Shown: in pieces, positions 1 to 9,836 of the stretch | Position numbering within the stretch: the first letter of the stretch is position 1 | How the letters are laid out: every line of letters begins with the position of its first letter | Assembly (NCBI GenBank): GCA_027338645.1 | Contig: DAHWSH010000012.1 | Coordinates: forward strand, 41,161-105,160 | DNA length: 64,000 bases | Source of the DNA: JAJZIH01 sp021785265 | Lineage (GTDB): Bacteria; Pseudomonadota; Gammaproteobacteria; JAKAQQ01 | Direction of reading: 5' to 3' | Position numbers and translations under genes: made by a program | The notes under the pieces: generated by a model | The model's database searches: none | The model's input: the letters and a program-made list of their open reading frames with translations, nothing else | Told to the model about the DNA's origin: nothing

Positions 1-2624
1 GGGGACAGGCCTGGCGCAAGCGTCCACTTGCGCCCGGGCTCGCGATCATCGTGCTCGGGGGTCCAGGCTTCCTCATCGGTCTTGGGGGAGGCACCCAGTC
101 CTCGCGAACCGGGGGAGTCGCGGATGGTCTCGACTGGGCGTCGGTGCAGCGGGGGAACCCCGAGATGGAGCGACGGACCCAGGAGGTGATCGACCGGCTG
201 GTTGCACTCGGTCCCGACAACCCCGTGGTCGCGATCCACGACGTGGGTGCCGGCGGATTGGCTAATGCCGTGCCGGAGTTGGTATGGTCCGGCCGGGTCG
301 GTGCGGTGATTGATCTCCAATCCATTCCCCGTGGAGATTCGAGCCTGTCGCCTTTGGAACTCTGGTGCAACGAATCGCAGGAACGTTATGTGCTCGCCCT
401 GCGGCCGGAGGGTCTTGCCACGCTCGAGGGGATCGCGGCGCGCGAGCGCTGCCCCTGGGCCTCAATCGGGGAGACGACGGCACGGCCCCGCCTGGTCGTG
501 CGAGACCGCACCCGATCCGATATCCCGATCGATCTTGATCTCGCCTTGCTGTTCCGGGGAAGCCGCCGGAGACGGCGGAAGATTGTGGTGCCCCCCCTGG
601 GCCAGAAGACCTCGGATGGCCTGGTTTGGACGATTTCGACCGAGGCCCTTCTTCGGGAGGTGCTCAAGGCACCGACCGTGGCTGACAAAAGTTTTCTGGT
701 CACGATCGCCGACCGGACGGTCGGCGGTCTTTCGGTGCGCGATCCGATGGTCGGTCCCTTTCAGGTTCCCGTGGCGGACGTCGCGGTTGTGGCCCGCGAT
801 TTCGAAGGCTTTGAAGGGGATGCCTTCGCCTTGGGCGAACGTGCCCCGGTGGCGCTCATCGATCCCCGGGCATCCGCCCGGCTGGCCTTGGCCGAAGCGC
901 TCACCAATCTCATGGCGGCGCCAGTTTCAGGGACCCACGATGTGGCGCTCTCGGCGAACTGGATGGCTGCCGCGGGAGAGGCTCGCGAGGAGGGCGCGCT
1001 TTACGCCGCCGTGGAAGCCTTGTCGGAGTGTGCCCAGGCCCTTTCGATCCCCATTCCCGTGGGCAAGGATTCACTTTCGATGCGGGTCCGACTGCGGGAA
1101 GACCCGAAGAGCGAGATCCGTGCACCTGTCACCGTGGTGGTGTCGGCCTTTGGCCGACTCGCCGATGTCCGCCGGACATTCACCCCGGTGTTCGATCCCG
1201 AAAAGGCACCCGTTCTCCTCCTGGTCGAGTTGAGCCGCCGGAAAGGACGACTGGGCGGAAGCACGGCGGCCCAGGTGATGGGCCAGCTCGGAACTGCGGC
1301 ACCGGATCTCGAGGACCCACAGGTACTCCTCCGGTTCTGGAAGCTTCTCGATTCGCTCCGGGAACGGGGATGGATCCGCGCTTACCATGACCGGTCGGAT
1401 GGCGGTGCCTGGGTTGCGGCTCTCGAGATGGCTTTTGCGAGCCGGGCCGGGCTTGACTTTGAGATCGCACTCGAAGGCGAGTCCCTCAACCGCTTCCTGC
1501 TCGATGAGGGACCGGGGGCGGTCCTTGCGGTGGATTCCGAACGGGCCAGGGATGCCCAGGCGCTTTTGGAAGCGGGCGGATTTTCAGGTCAAGTCCATCA
1601 ACTGGCCAAAACCGGCACGGCGGACCGGATCTATATCCAAACAGGTTCCCGGATCCTCTTTGATGCCAGCCGCTCCGAGCTGCGGCGAATCTGGTCCGAA
1701 ACCACCCATGCCCTCAAGCGACTGCGGGACGAGCCGGAGTTGGCCGACCAGGAGGAACTCGCGCGGGGCGATCCGGGCCGTTATCGTCTGTGGGCCTCAC
1801 CGGCACCGGTCCGAAAAGCGTTTCGCCTCTCCCGCTCGGGCCGGCCCCGGGTTGCCATTCTGCGTGAGCAGGGCGTGAACGGTCAGCTCGAGATGGCGGC
1901 TGCATTCATGGCGGCGGGCTTCCGGGCCTCAGACGTTCACATGAGTGATCTCGCCTCCGGCGATGAGACGCTCGAATCCTACGATGTCGTGGCGGTCTGC
2001 GGTGGCTTTTCCTACGGAGATGTTCTGGGTGCCGGGGCGGGTTGGGCGCAGGCCATCCGCAATGATCCTCGGCTGCGCCAGGGGTTTCGGGCATTCTTCG
2101 CCCGTCCCGGTACCCTGGCCCTCGGAATCTGCAATGGCTGCCAGATGCTGGCCGGACTCCGCGATCTTATTCCGGGTGCTGAAGACTGGCCCGAGTTCAG
2201 ACCGAACCGTTCCGAACAGTTCGAAGCCCGCCTCGCCATGGTCCGGGTGGGTTCCGGACCGTCTCCCTGGCTCAGTGGGCTCTCGGGTGGGGAGTGGCCG
2301 ATCGTCGTGTCCCACGGTGAGGGACGAGCGGAGTTTGCGCCCGGCAATCTCGACCATCTGCGGGCCCGGGGTGGAATTGCGCTCGAGTACCTGTCCGGGC
2401 GGGGAGAGCCGACCGAAGACTATCCTGCGAACCCGAATGGTTCCCCTGGCGGGGCCACCGCGTTCACGAACGGGGATGGCCGGATCTTGATCGCCATGCC
2501 GCATTTCGAACGGTCGTTCCGGACGATCCAGCTCTCGTGGCACCCCGACGATTGGGGAGAGACCTCCCCGTGGTTGGTCCTGTTCGACAATGCCCGTCGT
2601 TTTGTGCTGGGCGGCCGGCATTGA
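1..2624 (+). CDS. purL: Phosphoribosylformylglycinamidine synthase, 3' part
   Basis: This is the C-terminal roughly 870 residues of the large, single-chain FGAM synthase of purine synthesis, which converts FGAR, ATP and glutamine to FGAM. The frame is already open at base 3, so about 430 residues lie outside the window. What remains starts in the first AIR-synthase-like half (GLGGG, then SVQRGNPEMERR and IHDVGAGGL) and continues through the second half (VGKDSLSM). It ends in the glutamine amidotransferase domain. There the nucleophile is the Cys of GICNGCQM, and the catalytic His and Glu lie in MPHFER, where many homologues have MPHPER. The frame ends normally with TGA. The next gene, hutU, starts 82 bases later and has no pathway link. 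Confidence 0.97.
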   Translation, partial: GQAWRKRPLAPGLAIIVLGGPGFLIGLGGGTQSSRTGGVADGLDWASVQRGNPEMERRTQEVIDRLVALGPDNPVVAIHDVGAGGLANAVPELVWSGRVGAVIDLQSIPRGDSSLSPLELWCNESQERYVLALRPEGLATLEGIAARERCPWASIGETTARPRLVVRDRTRSDIPIDLDLALLFRGSRRRRRKIVVPPLGQKTSDGLVWTISTEALLREVLKAPTVADKSFLVTIADRTVGGLSVRDPMVGPFQVPVADVAVVARDFEGFEGDAFALGERAPVALIDPRASARLALAEALTNLMAAPVSGTHDVALSANWMAAAGEAREEGALYAAVEALSECAQALSIPIPVGKDSLSMRVRLREDPKSEIRAPVTVVVSAFGRLADVRRTFTPVFDPEKAPVLLLVELSRRKGRLGGSTAAQVMGQLGTAAPDLEDPQVLLRFWKLLDSLRERGWIRAYHDRSDGGAWVAALEMAFASRAGLDFEIALEGESLNRFLLDEGPGAVLAVDSERARDAQALLEAGGFSGQVHQLAKTGTADRIYIQTGSRILFDASRSELRRIWSETTHALKRLRDEPELADQEELARGDPGRYRLWASPAPVRKAFRLSRSGRPRVAILREQGVNGQLEMAAAFMAAGFRASDVHMSDLASGDETLESYDVVAVCGGFSYGDVLGAGAGWAQAIRNDPRLRQGFRAFFARPGTLALGICNGCQMLAGLRDLIPGAEDWPEFRPNRSEQFEARLAMVRVGSGPSPWLSGLSGGEWPIVVSHGEGRAEFAPGNLDHLRARGGIALEYLSGRGEPTEDYPANPNGSPGGATAFTNGDGRILIAMPHFERSFRTIQLSWHPDDWGETSPWLVLFDNARRFVLGGRH

Positions 2625-2706
2625 AGCGGAACGAGAAACAGCGGCGGTAGAATGACGCCGGAGACCCCAGTCCCTTCCTGACGCACTGTCCCGGGAGATT
2701 TTTCTC

Positions 2707-4398
2707 ATGCCCACCCGACACCGATCCATCACCCTCCGATCACCCCGGGGGCCCGAACGGAGTTGCGCCGGTTGGGTCCAGGAGGCTGCTCTCCGACTGC
2801 TTCACAATAATCTGGATCCGGAGGTCGGTGAGAAGCCCGAGGAACTCGTGGTCTATGGCGGCATCGGCCGGGCGGCGCGGGACTGGGAGTCCTTCGATGC
2901 CATCGTCGCGACCCTGCAGAGACTCGCCAACGACGAAACCCTGCTGATCCAGTCCGGGAAGCCTGTCGGCGTGTTTGAAACCCATGCGGACGCGCCCCGG
3001 ATCCTGATCGCGAACTCCAATCTGGTGGGTCGCTGGGCGACCTGGGAACACTTCGAGGAGCTCGACCGGAAGGGACTCATGATGTTCGGGCAGATGACCG
3101 CTGGATCCTGGATCTACATCGGTTCGCAGGGAATCGTAGAGGGGACCTACGAGACCTTTGCCCAGGCCGTCTCTCAGCATTACGGCGGGATCGCCACCGG
3201 CCGCTGGCTCCTCACCGCCGGGCTCGGCGGGATGGGCGGCGCACAACCCTTGGCCGCCACCTTTGCCGGGCTGTCCTGCCTTGCGGTCGAGGTTGACGAA
3301 ACCCGTATCCGGCGGCGAGTGGCGAGTGGGTATCTGGATCGGATCGCCACCGGCCTGGAGGAGGCACTCGGATGCATCGAAGAGGCCCGCTCACGGGGTC
3401 GGACCGTCTCCGTGGGCTTGGTCGGCAACGCGGCCACGCTCTTCGAGACGATGGCCCAAAAGGGGATTCGGCCGGACCTCGTCACCGACCAGACCTCAGC
3501 CCACGATCCGTTGAATGGCTATATCCCGGTCGGACTTTCCCTGGACGAGGCCGCACGGATCCGGAAGACGGATCCCGACGAATACCGGACGCGAGCCCGC
3601 GAGTCGATTGCCCGTCATGTACGGGCCATGCTGGAATTCCATGACCGGGGTATTCCGGTCTTCGACTACGGCAACAACATCCGGGCCGAGGCCCACGAGG
3701 CCGGGGTCGAGCGGGCCTTCGACTTCAAGGGTTTCGTCCCGCTCTACATTCGCCCGCTGTTCTGCGAAGGCCTGGGTCCCTTTCGCTGGGTTGCCCTGTC
3801 GGGGGATCCCGAGGACATTGCCCGGACCGATGCCAAGGCCCGCGAACTGTTTCCCGACAACCCAAGGCTCAACCGCTGGCTCGACATGGCCCAGGATCGC
3901 ATCCGGTTCCAGGGTCTGCCAGCCCGGATTCTCTGGCTGGGTTACCGGGAACGCGACCGCTTGGGTCTCGCCTTCAACGAGATGATGGCCCGGGGCGAAC
4001 TCCAGGCCCCGATTGCCATCGGCCGCGATCATCTGGATGCCGGTTCCGTGGCTTCGCCGTACCGCGAGACGGAAGGCATGCGCGACGGCTCCGACGCCGT
4101 GGCGGATTGGCCGATCCTGAATGCGCTGCTCAATGTGGCCTCGGGAGCTTCCTGGGTCAGTTTCCATCACGGGGGAGGTGTGGGTATGGGCTATGCCCTG
4201 CATGCGGGTCTGGTCGTGGTCTGTGATGGCACCCCCCGGGCCGCGCGTGCCCTTCGCCTCGCTTTGACCAACGATCCCGGAACCGGGGTCATGCGACATG
4301 CGGATGCAGGCTACCCGCGGGCGATTGAGGTGGCCCGCGAACGAGGATTGGATCTGCCGATGATTGACGGAACCCGGCCCTCCCGCCGCCCGGGATGA
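2707..4398 (+). CDS. hutU: Urocanate hydratase
   Basis: Second step of histidine degradation: urocanate plus water to imidazolonepropionate, with tightly bound NAD as electrophile. The 563-residue length is normal for the family. Seen motifs include VVYGGIGRAARDW, GKPVGVF, TAGSWIYIGSQGIV, the glycine-rich TAGLGGMGGAQPLA of the NAD site, DQTSAHDPLNGY, FDYGNNIR and YIRPLFCEGLGPFRW, whose Cys is the conserved active-site cysteine. The ATG at 2707 has GGGAG about nine bases upstream and matches the family N-terminus. The stop overlaps the start of the following transporter by 4 bp (ATGA), so the two are probably translated together. The other hut genes lie beyond that transporter and an oxygenase gene. 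Confidence 0.97.
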   Translation: MPTRHRSITLRSPRGPERSCAGWVQEAALRLLHNNLDPEVGEKPEELVVYGGIGRAARDWESFDAIVATLQRLANDETLLIQSGKPVGVFETHADAPRILIANSNLVGRWATWEHFEELDRKGLMMFGQMTAGSWIYIGSQGIVEGTYETFAQAVSQHYGGIATGRWLLTAGLGGMGGAQPLAATFAGLSCLAVEVDETRIRRRVASGYLDRIATGLEEALGCIEEARSRGRTVSVGLVGNAATLFETMAQKGIRPDLVTDQTSAHDPLNGYIPVGLSLDEAARIRKTDPDEYRTRARESIARHVRAMLEFHDRGIPVFDYGNNIRAEAHEAGVERAFDFKGFVPLYIRPLFCEGLGPFRWVALSGDPEDIARTDAKARELFPDNPRLNRWLDMAQDRIRFQGLPARILWLGYRERDRLGLAFNEMMARGELQAPIAIGRDHLDAGSVASPYRETEGMRDGSDAVADWPILNALLNVASGASWVSFHHGGGVGMGYALHAGLVVVCDGTPRAARALRLALTNDPGTGVMRHADAGYPRAIEVARERGLDLPMIDGTRPSRRPG

Positions 4399-5639
4399 GC
4401 CCGGCCCCCCCCCGAACGGAGGCGGAACCCAACGCGGAGTCCCGACTGCCGGGCACGGCCCGGGCCCTGATTGCCCTGCGCGGCGCCCGCAGTCTGGGTC
4501 AGGGGGCATTCTTCGTCGACCTTGCGCTTTATCTCGCCCGGCTCGGATGGTCCGGTACCGAGATCGGTCTCGTTCTCACGGGCGGCGGTCTCTTTACCGG
4601 TGCACTCTCCCTCGTGGTTGGATTTTCGAGCGACCGCCTGTCGCGCAAACCCTTTATTATCGCGAACGAATGCCTGACCCTGGTCGCTGCCGTAACCGCC
4701 TTTTTGGCAAAGACCCCCTGGCTGCTTGCGATCCCGATCGTGCTGGCCGGCTTCGGGCGGGGAGCCAACGGATCGGCAGGGCCCTTTGCGGCGGCGGAAC
4801 AGGCCTGGCTCGCCCACCTCATTCCCTCCAAGCGGCGCGGGCGCGTTTTCAGCCTCAATACCGCAACGGGCTTCTTCGGCATGGGATTCGGTGCCCTGAT
4901 TGCGATTTTCCCGGGTGTGGCGGGCCTCGGGCTTCTGGGTTATCGCCTCCTTTTTTTCCTGCCGGTCGTAGCCAGCCTGTTCAATCTCTCCGTTCTGTCC
5001 TTCCTCCGGGAAGTCCGCCCGCCGCCCGCCAGCCCGGCTCCCGTCCACCACGTCCAGGCGCAACGCCGGAAAGAGAACCGGAACCTCACCCGTCTCGTGC
5101 TCCTCAATTCGGTCAACGGTTTCGCCGTGGGATTGATCGGACCGCTCATGTCCTACTGGTTGGCAGTCCGGTTCGGCGTGGGTCCAGCGGCCATCGCCCC
5201 CGTGATGGGACTGGCTTTTGCCGTGACCGGCGTGTCTTCGCTTTTGACCGGACGCCTCACGGAGCGGCTCGGGCTTGTCCGCTCGGTGGTGAGCCTGAGG
5301 AGTTTGGGGCTTATCCTGCTCGCCATCCTGCCCCTCATGCCGACCTTTGCTCTGGCCGCGCTCGTCTACTTCATCCGTTCGGCACTGAACCGGGGATCCG
5401 TGGGTGCCCGTCAGGCCGTGGTCATGTCGCTCGTGGGCGATGAGCGGCGCGGATGGGCCACGAGCCTCAACGCCACGTCCTTCCAGTTTCCTCAAGCCGT
5501 GGGCCCGGTACTCTCCGGCACCCTGATCGAACAGGGTGATCTCATCCTGCCGTTCTACCTGGCTTTCGTCCTGCAGCTTGTCTACGTGGTGGGATACTGG
5601 CGCCTGTTCCGTCACCTCGAGTCCGGCTCGACTCCGTAG
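4395..5639 (+). CDS. MFS transporter coupled to hutU
   Basis: A 414-residue major facilitator superfamily protein with about 12 hydrophobic segments and a hydrophilic proline-rich N-terminal tail of about 25 residues. The loop after the second helix contains GFSSDRLSRKPF, the usual MFS basic loop. The middle loop is charged and proline-rich (PPPASPAP). The start codon overlaps the hutU stop (ATGA), and the 3' end overlaps the convergent oxygenase gene by 28 bp. Known hut operons carry histidine or urocanate permeases of other families (for example HutT-type permeases). The genetic coupling suggests movement of histidine, urocanate or a pathway product, in or out. The substrate and direction cannot be read from the sequence. 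Confidence 0.85.
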   Translation: MSPAPPRTEAEPNAESRLPGTARALIALRGARSLGQGAFFVDLALYLARLGWSGTEIGLVLTGGGLFTGALSLVVGFSSDRLSRKPFIIANECLTLVAAVTAFLAKTPWLLAIPIVLAGFGRGANGSAGPFAAAEQAWLAHLIPSKRRGRVFSLNTATGFFGMGFGALIAIFPGVAGLGLLGYRLLFFLPVVASLFNLSVLSFLREVRPPPASPAPVHHVQAQRRKENRNLTRLVLLNSVNGFAVGLIGPLMSYWLAVRFGVGPAAIAPVMGLAFAVTGVSSLLTGRLTERLGLVRSVVSLRSLGLILLAILPLMPTFALAALVYFIRSALNRGSVGARQAVVMSLVGDERRGWATSLNATSFQFPQAVGPVLSGTLIEQGDLILPFYLAFVLQLVYVVGYWRLFRHLESGSTP

Positions 5640-7120
5640 AGCGGCCGTGCCCGGATCGCCGTCCGGAGCAGCCACTTCTCTCCCCGTTCGATCGGGCTGC
5701 CTTCGTGCCGACTCTGGGGATCGGGTTGCCCGTCAGATCGTACATTGCTGTGCCATACGCCGAGACCCGGGCGACCCCGGACCCGGAGGCCGGTTTCGGG
5801 GTAGTGGGTCTCCCCGCCCGTCTCGGGTGCACGCAGGTAGATCAAAAAGGTGCCCACACGCTGTCCGCCCGGATCTCCTGAACGGGCATATTCCGCAAGA
5901 CGTCTGTCATCGAAATAGTCGACGTGCTCGGCATAGCGGTGCCCGGTCCGGTAACGGAGAACCGAAAAAGGTTCGATCCGTTCCGGTGGGATGCCGAGGG
6001 CGACGGCCACGCGTGCCGCGATCCAGTGGATGGTCACATCGGCCTGGGGCAGTCTCAGCATCGCTACTTCTCCACTGAAGGCATCGTTTTCATTGGACAG
6101 GGTATCTTTGACTTTCCAGCTGGCGGGTCCCAGTTCATGCCAGACGAGTTCCATGACGTGGGCCAGGATTTCGGGATCGAGGAAGTCGGGGTATTCGTAG
6201 ACATGCGGGCTCATCGAGCGTTCGACCGCGGCGGGAGTGGGGGTGACTGACCGGGGCAAGGTCCGTCCGGCATCCGAGAGGGGGCCTAGGGCGGGTAGGG
6301 GATCGAGTGCGAGCGTTGGCTTTTGGATCATCCGCCGCCAGTGTTCATGGGCCAGGTCATTGAGGAAGCCCGGACGACTGAGTTCGGGTGCCTGTCGGGA
6401 CTCGAGTGCCCCCACGGCCGCCTCGAATCCGCTCCGGTGACGTTCCAGTTGGCCGGTGAGTTCCAGGGAAGCCTCCCGTTGTTCAAAGCTGAGCTCACGG
6501 GCGCAGCGTTCCAGGAGGTCTCCGGACTGGGGGTATCCCAGTGCCGAGGCCTGGCCGGCCAGCGCGTGGGCCGCCGCGGGATCGAGGGGCGGGTTCCGAG
6601 TGAGGTCGAGGGCCGCACTGAAATATCCCCTGGGATATGCCAAGGCGGCCTGCCAGAGCCGGGCCCTGCGGGCCAGATCCGGGTGGGGAGGAAGGCCGAT
6701 GCCATGCTCCAGGCAGAAGGCCAGGTGACCAAATCCCACGGGATAACCGAGCCGGGCCGTTTTCTCGTACAAGGATAGGGCACGCACCGGATCCTCCGGG
6801 CAACCCCAACCGAGGAGGGAGAGATCCCCTAGGCGGTCCAGCGCGGCAGGGAGGTTCGCCTGGGCGGCGACCTCATAGGCCGCTGCAGCCCGCGCGAGCG
6901 ATTCCGGGCCAACAATCCTTTGGCTATGGAAATCTCCCAGGGCCAGCGGGGCCAGGGGGTGTCCTGAGCGGGCGGCGGCTTCGATCCACTCGAGTCCTTC
7001 ATTTTCCGCCGGATCCCCATGCCGACTTTTGGCCAAAAGAGCCTGGCCGAGTGCCAGCATAGCCTCGGGATCACCTCCGCGTGCCCGTTCCTTGAGGAGC
7101 GTTTCATCTGGACGGTTCAT
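5612..7120 (-). CDS. Sel1-repeat / 2-oxoglutarate-Fe(II) oxygenase
   Basis: A 502-residue two-part protein. Residues 1 to about 210 are helical Sel1/TPR-like repeats (AMLALGQALL, GHPLAPLALG, LPAALDRLGDL, YPVGFGHLAFCLEHG). Residues about 305 to 492 form a prolyl-4-hydroxylase-type dioxygenase domain. Its iron triad is visible as H399 and D401 (HVDYFDD) and H472, with K482 in the expected 2-oxoglutarate position. Related domains hydroxylate peptidyl proline or free substrates, and the Sel1 part would bind a protein partner. The gene starts inside the hutH stop (ATGA overlap) and so is the third gene of a hutI-hutH transcript. No role in histidine breakdown is established. It could modify a protein, a peptide or a histidine derivative. 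Confidence 0.82.
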   Translation of the reverse strand: MNRPDETLLKERARGGDPEAMLALGQALLAKSRHGDPAENEGLEWIEAAARSGHPLAPLALGDFHSQRIVGPESLARAAAAYEVAAQANLPAALDRLGDLSLLGWGCPEDPVRALSLYEKTARLGYPVGFGHLAFCLEHGIGLPPHPDLARRARLWQAALAYPRGYFSAALDLTRNPPLDPAAAHALAGQASALGYPQSGDLLERCARELSFEQREASLELTGQLERHRSGFEAAVGALESRQAPELSRPGFLNDLAHEHWRRMIQKPTLALDPLPALGPLSDAGRTLPRSVTPTPAAVERSMSPHVYEYPDFLDPEILAHVMELVWHELGPASWKVKDTLSNENDAFSGEVAMLRLPQADVTIHWIAARVAVALGIPPERIEPFSVLRYRTGHRYAEHVDYFDDRRLAEYARSGDPGGQRVGTFLIYLRAPETGGETHYPETGLRVRGRPGLGVWHSNVRSDGQPDPQSRHEGSPIERGEKWLLRTAIRARPLYGVEPDSR

Positions 7121-8655
7121 GAACGTCCCCTCGGCCGGTCCGTCTCTTCGGTCGCAGGCCAGATTCCGCCCCAGGTCTTGGGGTCGGCCACGAGTTCGGA
7201 CAAGGATCGGATATCGCAGTCGAGACGGCGGTCCCCGGTATGGACGGGAACCCGTTCACGAGCCTTTCGGTAGAGTGCTTCGAGCGGGGGTGTCGTGGTG
7301 AGCGGGCGCAGGTAGTCCAGGGCCGCAGCCGCGGCGAGCCACTCGATAGCGAGAATGGCCCCGACGTTCCGGGCGATCATGAGCAGCTTGTAGCCGGCCC
7401 AGGGGGCCATGCTCACGTGGTCTTCCTGACCGGCCGAGGTCGGAAGCGAGTCGATCGTCGCGGGATGGGCCAGGGTCTTGTTTTCGGAGGCGAGCGCAGC
7501 GGCGCTCACGTGGGCGATCATGAAGCCCGATTCGACTCCGGGTTCCCGTGCCAGGAACGGTGGCAGATGTGGGTTGACCTGACGCATGAAGAGGTCGATG
7601 CGTCGCTCGCTCTGGGCTCCGATTTCCGACAGCGCGATCGCCATGAAGTCGGCTTGGGCCGCGATCGGTTCGGCATGGAAGTTTCCACCCGAGAGAATCG
7701 TCTCACCGAAGACCAGGGGATTGTCGGTCGCCCCGTTCATTTCCCGGGTGAGAACCTCGCGGGCCTGCTCCAGGGTCTCATCCACCATACCCAGGACCTG
7801 GGGGAGGCAACGGACGGCATAGGGATCCTGTACCCGGTCACAGTCCCGATGGCTTTCATGGATCGCGGATTCGGTGAGCAGGGCCTGAAAACGTCGTGCC
7901 ACACGGATCTGACCCTTCTGCCCACGGGCTTCATGGATCCGCCGATCGAAAGGAGCGTGACTTCCACACAAAGCCTCCGTACTCAGGGCACCGATGGCGA
8001 TTGCGCCAGCCAGTAGTGTTTCCCCCCAAAAGTAACCTTCGAGGGCGAGCGCCGTGGACAGTTGGGTGCCGTTCAGGAGCGCGAGGGCTTCTTTGGCCTC
8101 GAGCCGGAGAGGAGGAAGCCCCGCCGCCTGGTTGACCTCCGGGCCTTCGAGCCGACGACCGGCCTGGGTGGCCTCGCCCTCGCCGATCAGGGCGAGGACC
8201 AGGTGGGCCAGGGGGGCGAGATCGCCCGAGGCGCCGACTGACCCCCGTTCAGGGATCTCCGGCAGCACGTCGTGGTTCCAGAAGGCCAGAAGCTGGTCGA
8301 CCACGAGGCTTCGGACACCGGAAAGGCCGAGCGCCAGGCTGTTGGCCTTGAGGAGGAGAATACGACGTACGAGCTCTGGGGCGAGGGCTGAACCGATCCC
8401 GGTGCTGTGGCTGCGTGCCAGGTTGTATTGCAGCTCGATTCGGCGGTTGCCGATGTGCCGGTTGGCGAACGCGCCGAACCCCGTATTGAGACCGTAATAG
8501 GGCCGTTCCGACTGGGCCAGCCGGCCGACGGTGGCCGCGCTCGCCTCCATGCGTCGACGGGCGCTCTCCGCGAGCGTGAGTTGCGGCCGCTGGGCTTCCC
8601 AGGCCCGCAGGGTGGCCACGCTCAGTTGACCCCCCTCGAGGACTTCGCTTTTCAT
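7117..8655 (-). CDS. hutH: Histidine ammonia-lyase
   Basis: Non-oxidative deamination of L-histidine to urocanate and ammonia, the entry step of the pathway. The protein is 512 residues. The MIO electrophile forms autocatalytically from A142-S143-G144 in GSVGASGDLAPLAH. YYGLNTGFGAF (substrate loop tyrosine) and NGTQLSTALAL are also present. The start at 8655 is preferred over a frame open to 9099. GGGGAGAAAG precedes it at good spacing, the family N-terminus begins here, and the ATG overlaps the hutI stop by 4 bp. The gene is cotranscribed with hutI upstream and the oxygenase downstream. Confidence 0.97.
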   Translation of the reverse strand: MKSEVLEGGQLSVATLRAWEAQRPQLTLAESARRRMEASAATVGRLAQSERPYYGLNTGFGAFANRHIGNRRIELQYNLARSHSTGIGSALAPELVRRILLLKANSLALGLSGVRSLVVDQLLAFWNHDVLPEIPERGSVGASGDLAPLAHLVLALIGEGEATQAGRRLEGPEVNQAAGLPPLRLEAKEALALLNGTQLSTALALEGYFWGETLLAGAIAIGALSTEALCGSHAPFDRRIHEARGQKGQIRVARRFQALLTESAIHESHRDCDRVQDPYAVRCLPQVLGMVDETLEQAREVLTREMNGATDNPLVFGETILSGGNFHAEPIAAQADFMAIALSEIGAQSERRIDLFMRQVNPHLPPFLAREPGVESGFMIAHVSAAALASENKTLAHPATIDSLPTSAGQEDHVSMAPWAGYKLLMIARNVGAILAIEWLAAAAALDYLRPLTTTPPLEALYRKARERVPVHTGDRRLDCDIRSLSELVADPKTWGGIWPATEETDRPRGRS

Positions 8656-9836
8656 CGTCTTTCTCCCCGATAAAAACTCATGGTCGGACGGCATCCGCCC
8701 GGGGCGTAGAGCAGGGATTCCGGTCGGCTCAGGTCCCAGAGGTTGAAGTCGGCGCTCTGACCGACCGCGAGGGTTCCAAAATCCGGCTGCGGGTCGAGGG
8801 CGCGGGCGGCGTTTTTGGTAATTCCGAGCAGGGCCTCGGTCGGCGTGAGCGAGAAATGCCGGACCGCCTCCTGGGCGGCGCGGAGCAGGCTCGGGTCCGG
8901 CGCGGTTCCCGGATTGAGGTCGGAGGCAATCGCGATCGGCACCGCCGCTTTTCGGAGCGCGTCCACCGGAGGCTTTCGGGTCTGCCCTAAAAACAGGGCT
9001 GCGGTCGGCAGGAGAACGGCGACGGTCCCGCTTCGTGCCAGGGCTCGGACATCGTCGGGCCCGCTTTCGTCCAGATGGTCGCAGGAGACCGCTCCCCAAT
9101 CCGCAGCCCGTATGGTCGCACCGAGCCGGGTTCGCTGGTCGGTATGGGCATGGAGCGCACAGGAAAGGCTTTTGGCCCGCTCGAACAGGCGATCGAGGTG
9201 TTCGGGTCCGAAGGCGATGGCATCGACATAAATGTCGACGGCACGGGTGAGGCCGGTCTCGATGCAGGCCGGCAGCATGTCGTCCATCACCCGCTCAAGA
9301 TAGCGGGCTGGATCCTCGCCGGGGGGCGGGACGTGGGCACCGAGGAAGGTCGGTACAATACGGCTCTTGAGAATGGGGCCGAGTGCCTGGGCGGCCTGGA
9401 GCAGGCGCATCTCGGTCTCGCGTTCGAGTCCGTACCCGCTTTTGACCTCGAGCGTCGTCACCCCTTCGGCAATGAGCGGAACCGCATGCTGAACCCCGAG
9501 ATCGATCAGTTCTGTGAGAGTGGCCCGGCGGGTGGCCTGGACCGTGTGGAAAATCCCGCCTCCGGCCTTGATCTGGGCTTCGTAGCTCTGTCCGGAAAGA
9601 CGGGCCAGGTATTCATCGAGCCGATCCCCCGCGTAGACGGCATGCGTGTGACAATCCACGAATCCCGGGAGAACGAGTCGGCCCCCTCCGTCGAGATGTC
9701 GTCGCCGGGGGGCTTCGGGTGGGGGATCCAGCGCGGTAATCCGCCCGGCTTCAACTCCGATGGCGGTTTCAGGGCGGCAGGAAAGATCCTGTTCGCAGGA
9801 GCAGATCCGGACATTGTCGATGACGAGATCAAACAT
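8652..9836 (-). CDS. hutI: Imidazolonepropionase
   Basis: Third step: hydrolysis of 4-imidazolone-5-propionate to N-formimidoylglutamate. A 394-residue amidohydrolase-superfamily barrel. The metal-binding CHTHAVYAGDR motif lies near residue 62, LEVKSGYGLE follows, the later metal histidine is in ALHAHTDQ, and SDLNPGTAP holds the conserved Asp. Length and N-terminus are typical. It is the first gene of the minus-strand hutI-hutH-oxygenase unit. Its ATG at 9836 shares bases with the start codon of divergent hutF, so there is no spacer for a promoter. Its promoter must lie inside the hutF coding region. Confidence 0.96.
   Translation of the reverse strand: MFDLVIDNVRICSCEQDLSCRPETAIGVEAGRITALDPPPEAPRRRHLDGGGRLVLPGFVDCHTHAVYAGDRLDEYLARLSGQSYEAQIKAGGGIFHTVQATRRATLTELIDLGVQHAVPLIAEGVTTLEVKSGYGLERETEMRLLQAAQALGPILKSRIVPTFLGAHVPPPGEDPARYLERVMDDMLPACIETGLTRAVDIYVDAIAFGPEHLDRLFERAKSLSCALHAHTDQRTRLGATIRAADWGAVSCDHLDESGPDDVRALARSGTVAVLLPTAALFLGQTRKPPVDALRKAAVPIAIASDLNPGTAPDPSLLRAAQEAVRHFSLTPTEALLGITKNAARALDPQPDFGTLAVGQSADFNLWDLSRPESLLYAPGGCRPTMSFYRGERR

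Noticed and set aside
4311..5675. A 454-codon minus-strand frame antisense to the MFS gene
   Set aside because: Its composition is a low-complexity mirror of a hydrophobic protein (Glu, Arg, Gly and His-rich) and no family resemblance is seen.
8656..9099. N-terminal extension of hutH to 9099
   Set aside because: It is antisense-free only by chance: it lies within hutI in another frame, and the true start has a strong ribosome site at the hutI stop.
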